Part shown: positions 30,951 to 39,833 of the stretch, piece by piece
How the letters are laid out: the number at the start of each line of letters is the position of its first letter
Numbering within the stretch: the first letter of the stretch is position 1
Source: Eukaryota sp. TZLM1-RC
Taxonomy: Eukaryota > Metamonada: BaSk clade
Assembly: GCA_040285825.1 (NCBI GenBank)
Contig: JAUPSS010000004.1
Coordinates: 6,207,658-6,271,657 of the forward strand
DNA length: 64,000 nucleotides
Direction: 5' to 3'
Made by a program: the position numbers and the translations under genes
Notes under the pieces: generated by a model
What the model saw: the letters and a program-made list of their open reading frames with translations, nothing else
Database searches by the model: none
What the model was told of the DNA's origin: nothing

Positions 30951-31991
30951 ATGATCTCTGACGACTCAACCATGTTAACAGCTGTCTGCTGTGATTCATC
31001 TGGTCGTTTATGTCGTGCTTATGGCGATGGTGAAGTGATCATAGCTGCTGACCCCAATTCATCCAATGTACTTAAAATCAAGCATCGGGAGATTGCTGTA
31101 GCCTTGTGTTTCGCTTCCTCTTTGGACCACGATGTACTTTTCATTGCATTCCGTAATGGCGATGTATTCTGTTTTAACATGACACTCTCTGAAAATCACA
31201 GAATTGAACTGTTACCTAATCACCTATCAGACGAAGAACAGACAAAAAATGATCATCATATCGTTATTGATTCTACCTCAATGTCTGCGAGATTCAATGA
31301 ATTCACCAGAACTTTTCACTGTGTTGTTGGTTTCTACACTGGCCACGTTGCTCTCCTAGTAGTTTCTCTAGATCCAACGTTCAAGTACTCGATTAAGCCC
31401 CTCACACCGTCTGTATTACCATTACCAACTAATACCACGGTCACTTCTATTGCCACACATGTTATCAACAGTCAGACCATTTGTTGTTGTACTTGGTCTG
31501 ACGGTACTGTCGCTCTTACACTTTTGGGTTCAAGTGTGCCATTTTTCAAGTTCAGCCAAGAAGGAATTCCTCTAAATGCATTAATAATTCCAACCTTCAC
31601 ATCCCTGGGAAGTAGGCCTTTATTGATAGTTTCATCCACAAAAGGTCTGGTTGCTCTTAGTTTAAGTACCTCCTCCGGCTCGACATCGTTCCATCTCAAT
31701 TGCTCTTGCCGCATTGATTCTTCAGATGATCCTTTCATAAGGATTTATCACCCAGAAAATAATGTTAATAGAATCATATTAGGATCACAAAGTGGAAAAC
31801 TGCATTCAACAACATTTAGTTTATCTAAAAAAGGAACAAGAGTTGCTCTTTCTGAACCATTACTCTTGTCAGATCAAGAATTACCAGGTTTTCCTGTTGG
31901 AATTGTTGTGGATTGTAATGATAATGTTTCTGCTTTTGATAGTCAGAATTATTCAATTTCATGTGATTTTGGCGAGGAAATTATTGATTAA
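30951..31991 (+). CDS. predicted beta-propeller (WD40-like) protein
   Basis: A 346-residue protein from ATG 30951. It shows repeated four-strand units with GDG or DGT turns (AYGDGEVIIAAD, FRNGDVFCF, YTGHVALLVV, WSDGTVALTL, STKGLVALSL, SQSGKLHSTT), typical of a seven-bladed propeller of the WD40 class without strict WD dipeptides. No catalytic motif. A regulatory or assembly role is possible. It overlaps no other host gene and is convergent with the TLC gene (58 bp). Confidence 0.6.
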   Translation: MISDDSTMLTAVCCDSSGRLCRAYGDGEVIIAADPNSSNVLKIKHREIAVALCFASSLDHDVLFIAFRNGDVFCFNMTLSENHRIELLPNHLSDEEQTKNDHHIVIDSTSMSARFNEFTRTFHCVVGFYTGHVALLVVSLDPTFKYSIKPLTPSVLPLPTNTTVTSIATHVINSQTICCCTWSDGTVALTLLGSSVPFFKFSQEGIPLNALIIPTFTSLGSRPLLIVSSTKGLVALSLSTSSGSTSFHLNCSCRIDSSDDPFIRIYHPENNVNRIILGSQSGKLHSTTFSLSKKGTRVALSEPLLLSDQELPGFPVGIVVDCNDNVSAFDSQNYSISCDFGEEIID

Positions 31992-32049
31992 TTTAACAAA
32001 AACACAGATACAATTCATTTATAACAAATAATTTAAAATTAAACTAAAA

Positions 32050-32841
32050 TTAAGCTGTTTTTCTTTTCTTTAATATATGTTTAAGTAAGCCCTTTGTGAT
32101 TTTCCAAAACCATAAACAATTTAGCCCATTCAAAACAAATGATGCAAGGGCAATAAAACCTAGATTAAACCAGTGCAAGTCATTAAAAGGAAATTCAGAG
32201 TAAATTAAATACGCGGTATAAAACAATAAAGACATTCTAAAAACCAAAAAACTCAACCACAGCACAAAGCCATTGACCACAAAGGCTCTTGAACCTTTCC
32301 AACCTGGTGCGTGGCTGTAGAACCAGTGCAGGGAAACAAAGAGATTCGTAGCTTCACAGAGACTCTGGAATGTGGGGTAAAAAATACCATTCTTGGTTAA
32401 AACGAGGTAAGTCCACCCAAAAATACAGATGATGTGATGAGCAACAAACTCCATACCGAATAAAGGTTTTCCAACAATAATCATTGCAAATAAATCAAAG
32501 ATGAAATAGCCAGTGGAGATACCGTACATGGGAGCAGCTGAAGGGAAACCATTGGCATGATCAGAAGGCAGTGCTTTGGTTGGTTCAATAAACAAAAGAT
32601 AAACAACAAAGAAAAAGAGGAAGTAAGCGTGGACAAATGAAACAATTCTGCTTTTTGTCTCAGCTCGTTGAGAAGGGCTAAAGTGTTTAGCATATGCAGA
32701 CGAAAGAGAAGGTAAGACAATGCCTGAAAGAACCCAGATTAGATAACAACAAGCGAATCCAAAGACAAACCAATAAGAAAACTGTACTGTAATTGATAAT
32801 GTAGTAGAGGTGACCACATTCAACAGCGAGGTCAACAACAT
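32050..32841 (-). CDS. TLC-domain multipass membrane protein
   Basis: A 263-residue protein from ATG 32839-32841 with about six to seven membrane helices in the TRAM/LAG1/CLN8 arrangement. Features seen are the conserved cytosolic-face sequence SRIVSFVHAYFLFF, the HH pair in MEFVAHHIICIFGW, the SLCEATNLFVSLHWF helix, and the terminal dilysine-rich KKRKTA tail, which may act in ER retention. Family members include ceramide synthases and TLCD membrane-fluidity regulators. The Lag1 motif of ceramide synthases is not obvious, so TLCD-type is more likely. Confidence 0.78.
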   Translation of the reverse strand: MLLTSLLNVVTSTTLSITVQFSYWFVFGFACCYLIWVLSGIVLPSLSSAYAKHFSPSQRAETKSRIVSFVHAYFLFFFVVYLLFIEPTKALPSDHANGFPSAAPMYGISTGYFIFDLFAMIIVGKPLFGMEFVAHHIICIFGWTYLVLTKNGIFYPTFQSLCEATNLFVSLHWFYSHAPGWKGSRAFVVNGFVLWLSFLVFRMSLLFYTAYLIYSEFPFNDLHWFNLGFIALASFVLNGLNCLWFWKITKGLLKHILKKRKTA

Positions 32842-34912
32842 TGGTGACTGTGTGTGTTAAATAATGATCTGTAGGATCAATTTTCGTGTGGAATAATACA
32901 AACACTATCTACTACACGGATACTGAGGCCTTTCATTACCACTCATCCTCGCTTCAGCAATCGCAAACATATTCAGACAAGCCAGCTTATTTCTATTGAA
33001 AAACTTTGTTGAGCCTTTGTTACTGAGTTTGCAACTCTCACTATTACAAGCTAATAAACCATGACATGTAGTAACAGGAGTGTTTTCTCTTCTATAACAT
33101 CAGGGGTTTGTTACTCTCAAAAAAGTAGCAACCTTTTCAAAACAAACATTTTGCTGAAGTGAAAGCTTCATTAATCATCAACACTTCAAATCCATTTCTT
33201 TGCAGCAATTGAATCCATCCACTGCCTCGAGTAGGTCTCTGATGTTTCAAATTCTTGGAACCTTTTTTACCATAATCACCCATTAGTATTAAAGTGTCTT
33301 TTGAATTGCCAAACTGCTGCACAAGATTTTTTAATAACCAACTTTCAGTCTTTTGCTTGTAAATAAAAGCTTGCATTTTATGGATGCTCCACAAGTCAAG
33401 ACTGTAAAAGTCAATTGTCAACAACAACTTGCCGAAGTTTGGCAATCACAATGTTGGAAAAATCTATAAAAGTTGCTGAATTGGCAGCAAACACAGATAA
33501 TTCGGTGTTTGTATCTTCAATTGTCATTTCGTTAGACTCCATCATTTGGTTCCTGTCGTAATCTACATCAGTATACTTTATCGTCCATCGTTTTTGCTTT
33601 TCATTCATCCTACTTTTCAAAGACCAGGACATCTGAGTCATTCTCAACCATTTGTACTTCTTGTCTTGATTCATCACCCGACTATTTTTTTGCTGTTCAG
33701 TATCATGTTCAGGTACCATGGCTAATTCTTGATCAGTCTTTTTACTCCCAAAATACAATAAATCACGTTTTCCAGGATCACAAACAACAATTCGTTTGTC
33801 TTGAAAAGCATCAACATCAACATCATCAATCTATAAATCCGAAATACTAGCCTTGTTGTCTGGCTTACATTTCTGACCTTGTAAATCCTGACGAACAAAA
33901 TCTACTGCAATATTAAATCCATCTGTGTGGATAATGTTGTTGAATTTGTAAATTCTTTATTTGAACATTGGTTGGTTTAAATCTAAAATATTAGACCAAA
34001 TGTCAAATTGCTGATGTAGTTTGAATTTCGTAATGTGGGCTAATGTATTGGACATTTTCAGCGTCTGTGTAGATGATAAATCATCCATCATTGTTTGTTT
34101 AACAATTCTCCATAGTGTTCTTTTATCAATAGGAAAAAATCCACGACCTACAGTGGTTGAAACAGGAGAAATATGATAAGGTTTTCTCTCTCTACTGTAG
34201 ATATATTGGGCAATTGTAATTGCTGGTTTTAGGAATAATTGAAGATCTGTTTCCACAGCGTCTACAAGAAAATGTATATCCACTGGAAATATGTTATCAA
34301 CTAAATTCTCGTCAGTGACCAAATTCTCAATTTGACAAGTAAATGGCTCAATAAGACCTTCATATATGTCTCTAAGTTCATTATTTCTTATATCATGCTG
34401 TTCACATAAATCGAAAAATTCATCATTCAGAAGGGCTGAAATATTTTCAGGATGATAAAAAAATAAAAAAATAAACATTAATAAAACGATTGATATGTTT
34501 TTCATAATTAAATTTCAAATTATTCTCCAAATTGGCAAACGTTACTGGGGCCATATACTGCGGTGGTCTACTCAAGCCATCAGTTGGAAATCGTGGAAAA
34601 TACTCAGGCCTATATTTCAAATGGTCTACATAATTTTTAGTTTTGTTCAACTTTTGTTGTTAAAAGATAGTCGATAATCTATTATATCCTTCACCATAAA
34701 CAAAGTCTTCAAAATCATGTGGAAATACACTTTTTGGTTTCACCATTTCTTGCCCATAATATTCAGCTGAAATATAACGAATTCTGGCCATTAATGATTC
34801 ATATAATTGAACAGATATTCGTGGTGGTAAAAAAAACGTTCAAAACAAGACTGTGAATACAACTTTAAGCAACATTTGGTGTGAATACGTAACTGTTGAA
34901 ATTTTAAAGCAG

Positions 34913-35008
34913 TGTTGGCGCCCTAAGGCTTATATGTTATGATCAGAAAATAAATCAACTTTATTTCATTAGCTTTATCTTAGCCCACTTTTCCAACCTA
35001 CGGCATCA
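34913..35008 (+). repeat. left LTR (96 bp)
   Basis: TG...CA ends, contains AATAAA. It differs from the right LTR at about seven positions. Confidence 0.85.
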
Positions 35009-35091
35009 ATAATTATTGGCCACATTAGGTTTAGGTATACCACTTTTAACAACACACAGCTTTCGTACAGAGGATATCTTTAGCAGATATC

Positions 35092-35980
35092 ATGTCAGTT
35101 CCTCCCAGCCAGAGCACTGACTTCTTTAAAAATATCATGCAGAAACACGACAGGGATGCTTATAACACATTTACATCAACCAGAGAAGTCGCAGCGAGTG
35201 ATGAGGATTCGGGCTCGAGACCACCCTCCGCCCCCCTCAAGGAAAACCTATGGATTCAGGCACGGAATCACCTTCCGCCTTCTCCAAACTCAAAACAATG
35301 GAACCAGGCACCGAACCACCTCCCGCCTCTTCCAAGTTCAACAAGCCAGAAAAGGTTTCAGGAACGGGACCACCCCCTCCTCACCTAAAGCCACAAATGT
35401 TGGGTCAAGTTCAGAAACTCCGTCTGTTCTGAAGGATTACGAAGAACTTCAATCCATTTTAGATAAAATAGACGACGAAGGGAAAGAACTTCGCCAACAA
35501 ATTATGAAGGACGCGGAGGCTCACCTCGAACCTACAGATTGCTGTTTGTTTGAGCAGCTCCCTCCTTTATGGAAGGAAATTCCGAAGATAGGAAGAAACG
35601 TTGGATTTCAAACTTTGGGCTATAAGGGAGACCCTAGCAGAGTTTAAGAGGACGGACCCGGTTCCCTCTCCCCCCACAAAGGAAGTAGAACCTAAAAGAG
35701 TCAGAGGAGGCCACGAGAACGGACCAGTTCCCTCTTCTCTCCCTAATCTAGCATATAGTAAAGAAACGGATGAAAATCCCACTTTACATAATCAACCCCT
35801 TCAGGAGAGTACATATTACGGATGGGGAAAATAACTCCAGTGATGGATTCTACAAACTCCTAACAAGCATGCGGAGCCTTATCTCGAAGCAATGGACTCT
35901 TATCCATTCGAGCAGCTCCCTTCCTTATGGAGCCAAATACGAAAAAAGTCGACCAAATATGAGGTTATGAGTAGAAAATC
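35092..35980 (+). pseudogene. gag-like region of LTR element, frameshifted
   Basis: Starts MSVPPSQSTDFFKNIMQKHD at 35092. Three overlapping frames (35092-35388, 35156-35647, 35250-35432) are proline/serine-rich and then helical (YEELQSILDKIDDEGKELRQ). The block AEAHLEPTD...FEQLPPLWKEI near 35515-35590 recurs as AEPYLEAMD...FEQLPSLWSQI near 35870-35945, an internal duplication. No zinc knuckle is seen. A gag or capsid-like origin is inferred from position only. Confidence 0.5.
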
Positions 35981-36550
35981 CACCTCCACTGTTTTTGTAC
36001 TACAATGCAAAGATACGGTCCTTGCTTCTCTGATATTTTTAGTCGTAAAACCTGTACTTTAACAACAAAAGACGCCGCCTTCGGGTTTCTGAGGTTTGTT
36101 ACTTTGCTTACTGTTGTTTTTGATCCAACATAGACCCTGCATGCTCTTTAACGAATCCATTTTTCGATTCCATGATACCTTTTCTAAACGACACTACCAC
36201 TTTTCTCGTTTACGAAAAAGGGAAGAAGCAGAGTGTGTTTATGTATCGATTAAAACCTCACACAACAAAGTACTCAAGCACACAGATTTTGGAACGAGGC
36301 CATTTTCAGTTATTGCTTACTACCTTATACTAACATTATTGTAGGAGAGTCATTGTACATCCATTGTCGATCTTAAAAAAGTGAAACCAGTGTTTGTGTG
36401 AATCCCAATCACTACAAAGATAATTGTAGACAATAGAAAACATCAGAAATTAGTATTTAGTTCTTAGTATTTATAGTTATTTAGTTAATTGTTCATAGTT
36501 TTGTTTCATATTCATATTAGCTGATTTATTTTGAAAAAGGGAAGAAGCAG

Positions 36551-36646
36551 TGTTGGCGCCCTAAGATTTATATGTTATGATCAGAAAATAAATCAACTTC
36601 TCCTCATTAGCTTTATCTTAACCCACTTTTCCAACCTACGGCATCA
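36551..36646 (+). repeat. right LTR (96 bp)
   Basis: Same length as the left LTR, preceded by the polypurine tract and followed by the GCAG duplication. Confidence 0.85.
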
Positions 36647-37059
36647 GCAGTTTCTCTCAATTTGAGTATCACATTTGAATGTTGAACCATTGAGTTGACG
36701 GTTGTTCGAATGGTTTTATAAGATGATAAAATGAATTTGTCTTTCTGAAACAGCACGAAAAGTTTCAGACAAAGGACACAATTATGAATCCCATATTGAA
36801 TCGAATTTTGTAAATATGGGAAAATTCCTGATGAAGTTTGATTTTCTTTTCATTTATCATTTTACATGCCAGATTGTTTAATCCATGTCCGTAGGGTATT
36901 TTAATAAATTTTTTGGCAAAAACCAAAGTATCTAAAAGAAAACAGCAATTTTCCCTGATGACAACTTCTCTCCATCTTGGTGAAAGTTGATTGAGTACAT
37001 CAATTGCTGACCATCTCGAACAGTAGGAAATGGCAAATCAAAAAAATTTAATCTTTTTT

Positions 37060-37497
37060 TTAAACCTGTAAATCAAACTGAATTAGGTTGTGACTAAGAA
37101 AACACTGGAATTGATGAGTACCAACAATGTTTGAAAACCTACGAAGCAAAATTTTTTCGTCAGAGAATATTTCTGCCTGAACATCCAGATCAATGTCTGG
37201 TAATTTGATTTGAGGACTCATTCTCAATATAAGTGAATATTTACTCTCCAAACAGAAATTATGGCGATCAAACTTACCAATAACAATCGAAATTAAAAAC
37301 ACTTTTTGATCTGAAATCCACTCACCCATTTGGTCATCAGTTTTCTTTTTCAAAAGATTTGCGCCCTCTTTTCTCCTTTTGTTGATAATCTCGTCAGGAG
37401 GGAGAAATTGGCCATCATGATTTTGGTACAGATATCCATCCTGATAGGTTTCAAGATCAAAGCACACAACAGTGGAAAGATTTTGATTTGGGGTCAT
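37060..37497 (-). pseudogene. polB-type 3'-5' exonuclease domain (ExoI and ExoII)
   Basis: The ORF of 145 residues contains ExoI FDLETYQD (37441-37461 region) and ExoII LSHNLIQFDL (37071-37098), the spacing and sequence of family-B DNA polymerase proofreading domains. After a frameshift, LDTLVFAKKFIK and HGLNNLACKMINEKKIK continue the fold, and ExoIII appears as YGIHNCVLCLKLF (36781-36795), Asn where Asp is normal. No polymerase palm follows; Fanzor sequence does instead. Confidence 0.65.
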
Positions 37498-37506
37498 TGA
37501 TTAGAA

Positions 37507-37782
37507 TTAAATCAATGGATCAGGCTTAAAGCCACTAAGACTTGGCTCAATTTTTTTGAACATACTCGGTTTCAATGGTTTTTTTGTCAAAATCTTTCTG
37601 TTCTTGATATTCAACATTGTATTCTCAATACAAATTTCTCGGTTAAGTGCTTTTTGTTTTTTTTCGCTCACGCTTTGATGTTTGTTGGTCAAAAATCGCA
37701 TTTCTAATAATTTTTGATGGAGGAGTTGATTTAAAATTAGATTTTCTCTTTCTGGAACCAGGATTTGCTTCAACATCTCCAT
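37507..37782 (-). pseudogene. basic region upstream of the exonuclease domain
   Basis: A 91-codon Lys-rich frame (EKKQKALNREIC...KNRKILTKKPLKP) ends 10 bp before the exonuclease ORF. The other element has a comparable basic stretch (QPKKCKANRKNKKNTKMQK) in the same place, so it is probably the N-terminal part of the same broken protein. Confidence 0.4.
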
Positions 37783-37810
37783 CTATTGTTAAACAACAGT
37801 AAATGGGTTT

Positions 37811-38105
37811 GTTGATAGAAGATGTTGGCAGCTACTGGATTGAAAAGATAAATAATAAACATAATAATGAAAATCAACATTATCAAAATAACAATTTAAG
37901 ACACAACATCCCGTATCTAAAGTGCAAGAATCTAAACCACAAAATTGAACAAACTCATAAACATCAAAACAACAATGTAAAACAAAACATATACAGAAGA
38001 AGCATCCCACATCTACAATACAAGTACGTAAACCACAAAAAACAACAAACTGAAAAACATCACGACAACAATTCAAAACAAAACACAAACAAGAATAACA
38101 TCCCA
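37811..38105. repeat. diverged 96-bp tandem repeat, ~3 units
   Basis: The anchor CATCCC recurs at 37907, 38003 and 38099, exactly 96 bp apart (32 codons), with the intervening AACCACAAA and AAACAAAACA blocks aligned. Both strands are open through it: Asn/His/Lys-rich on plus, Cys-rich on minus. Which, if either, is coding is unclear. Confidence 0.7.
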
Positions 38106-38454
38106 CATTCATTCCTGCTTTTGTAGATGCTGAAGAAAACCCCCTGATTGATTCTCTTTCTGCACTATTACAGTGCATCATTGTGACACTCTTCACTTTG
38201 TTCTTCTTCCAAGAAGTAAGTGTAAAGTTTACTGGGATTGAGGAGATGGGTTGGTGTTTGAAGTTGTGTGGCGAAAGAGGATTTGATAATCTGGAAGAGA
38301 CCACTTTTTGAGAGCAGATTTGAAAATGCACTATGAAGGTGATAGTTTTATCCATTCAATGTAAGATCAGCTCTCTCACCAAAGCAGCTGAACGCTAATG
38401 TAGATATCATGTTGTACAGCTGATTTACTTGTACATGTTTAGTACTCAAAAAAT

Positions 38455-38820
38455 TAATTATCCAACACCGAAAAAAAGAAGATAAAACAATATGAAGAAC
38501 CTTTGGCTCAGTTAGGTAGAGTGGAACATGTGAAATTTCAGTTTGTGCTGTTTGCAATTTCTCTTTTTGGCAATATTGGATTTTCAGGGTTGCACTTTTT
38601 TGAAAATTTCCAAAAAGTGTTACTAAATAGGTCTAGTAAAACAATGAATTCCACTTTCTGGTTAAATAGAATTGTGTTTTGCATTTTCAAGTCTATTCCA
38701 ACAATGATTTCCAAGGCGCTTTTAGTTATTGGTGTAGAATATGAACGTAATGCTGTGAGTAGGTTTAGTAATAGTGACGCTTGTTTGGAGGATATTGAAT
38801 TCTAGATAGATTTTTCTTAT
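38455..38820 (+). mobile_element. R2-like retroelement, family B, 3' copy
   Basis: Carries the family-B tail (AEKKKIKQYEEPLAQLG, LFGNIGFSGLHFFENF, STFWLNRIVFCIFKS) in one frame to the stop. It is about 85-90% identical to 2219-2530. 5'-truncated after the endonuclease. Confidence 0.7.
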
Positions 38821-39729
38821 TTCAATAAATATTTCAGTTGAAAAAAATTAATAAACATTTTATTTTGTCTACAATTTACGGGACGAATTCTCGAACAAAC
38901 ATCTTCATAAAGATGTTCAAAATTGAAATGAAGAATTGTCTTTACAGTTACACAGCTCCGCTGAGACCATTTTATCAAACTAGACCGAATCGTTAAATAA
39001 TTTTCGTAAAAGAAGTGCTTCCGCTAGCAAGATAAAGTAAATTGTGACAGAACGTTTCACAAAGTGAAAAAGATCAACGAAAGTAGACACCGTCAATAGT
39101 TAATAGAAGGAGAGCGACATAGGTTGATGGGGAGAGGGAATTGACAGAAAGATCCACGATTGGAGCAACAGAAATTGAAAATATTAGGCCAGGGGGAGTA
39201 AGGCCAGGGAGATTCTCAGGGGGATTATTATTCAATCTAACAGCCCACCACAATTGAATAATTTAATTAAGATGTGTGGTCATCATGATTAACATTTTTT
39301 ATTATTTAATGATTTTTTATTACAATTTTGAAACACAGATTGATTTTGAAGATTCAGTTTTAATACAGACTCAATAGGAACAATGAGCATAACTTATACA
39401 TTATCAACAATTTAATGATAATTCAAGAACATTTTAGAGTATTTCTTGTTCAACTCATAGAAATGGTTGAGTTGAATTGTTGAACTATGAGTTGAAATGA
39501 GTAAGATTTATTTGAAAACCTGCTGTCATGATAGCATGACTTAAAGAGTCAATATCCAATCTTCAACTATGATTGAAATTATTATGGATTTTGTTGTACT
39601 AAATTACTTTCAACGCAGAAATCAAAAGATCATTGTCTGAAGTCACATGATATTCCCAAGTATTGATAATGAATAAGAGCAACAATCAGTCATTCAACAG
39701 CCACTTAATTAACTTTCTGACGGTGTAGA
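38821..39729. other. intergenic, no gene seen
   Basis: About 900 bp upstream of the branching enzyme. A 12-bp inverted repeat (TTCAACTCATAG/CTATGAGTTGAA, 39449-39496, 24-nt loop) is the only structure noted. Confidence 0.45.
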
Positions 39730-39833
39730 ATGAGGAAATTGGGTAAGATGAATAGAATTTGGTTGAAAAGTCGAAAGTTGACAGAATCCTCAACTCATCT
39801 CATTACTCATCGTCTCAGCCCTATATCGAGTCG

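Larger units (their letters stand above)
34913..36646 (+). mobile_element. small LTR retrotransposon (TRIM-like), nested in Fanzor element
   Basis: Two 96-bp direct repeats (34913-35008 and 36551-36646, about 93% identical) start TGTTGG and end GCATCA. They are flanked by a 4-bp target duplication GCAG (34909-34912 and 36647-36650). A purine tract (GAAAAAGGGAAGAAGCAG, 36533-36550) abuts the right LTR, fixing the plus orientation. The interior is only 1.5 kb and has no RT, protease or integrase, so it needs another element for movement. A TGG near 35017 may be a primer-binding site, but this is unsure. Confidence 0.85.
32930..37510 (-). mobile_element. Fanzor element, family 2, with N-terminal polB-type exonuclease; split by LTR element
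   Basis: Reading down the minus strand: exonuclease (37497 to about 36780), then Fanzor N-terminal helices up to the LTR insertion at 36650, continuing at 34912. The Fanzor part continues with the APVTFANLENNLKFNYEKHINRF helix, the FNNIIHTDGFNIAVDFVRQD motif, RuvC-I CDPGKRDLLYF (about 33745), RuvC-II ILMGDYGKKG, PTRGSGWIQLLQRNGF, INEAFTSAKC and the second half of the zinc ribbon. RuvC-III follows as NRNKLACLN (32971-32997), with Asn for Asp. The ending is ERPQYPC. Several frameshifts and stops make it inactive. A relative at 42962-46985 shares the exonuclease-Fanzor order. Confidence 0.78.

Noticed and set aside
30811-30999. Minus-strand ORF with an FFEPLLLK string, like the EPLL motif of R2-type endonucleases
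   Set aside because: No neighbouring knuckle or RGDV core, and it overlaps the start of a better-supported plus-strand gene.
36781-37497. A complete family-B DNA polymerase (Polinton-like element)
   Set aside because: Only exonuclease motifs are present; no palm motifs follow, and Fanzor sequence begins directly after.
37789-38355. Cys-rich secreted protein on the minus strand
   Set aside because: The frame comes from a 96-bp repeat open on both strands; no signal peptide or family resemblance.
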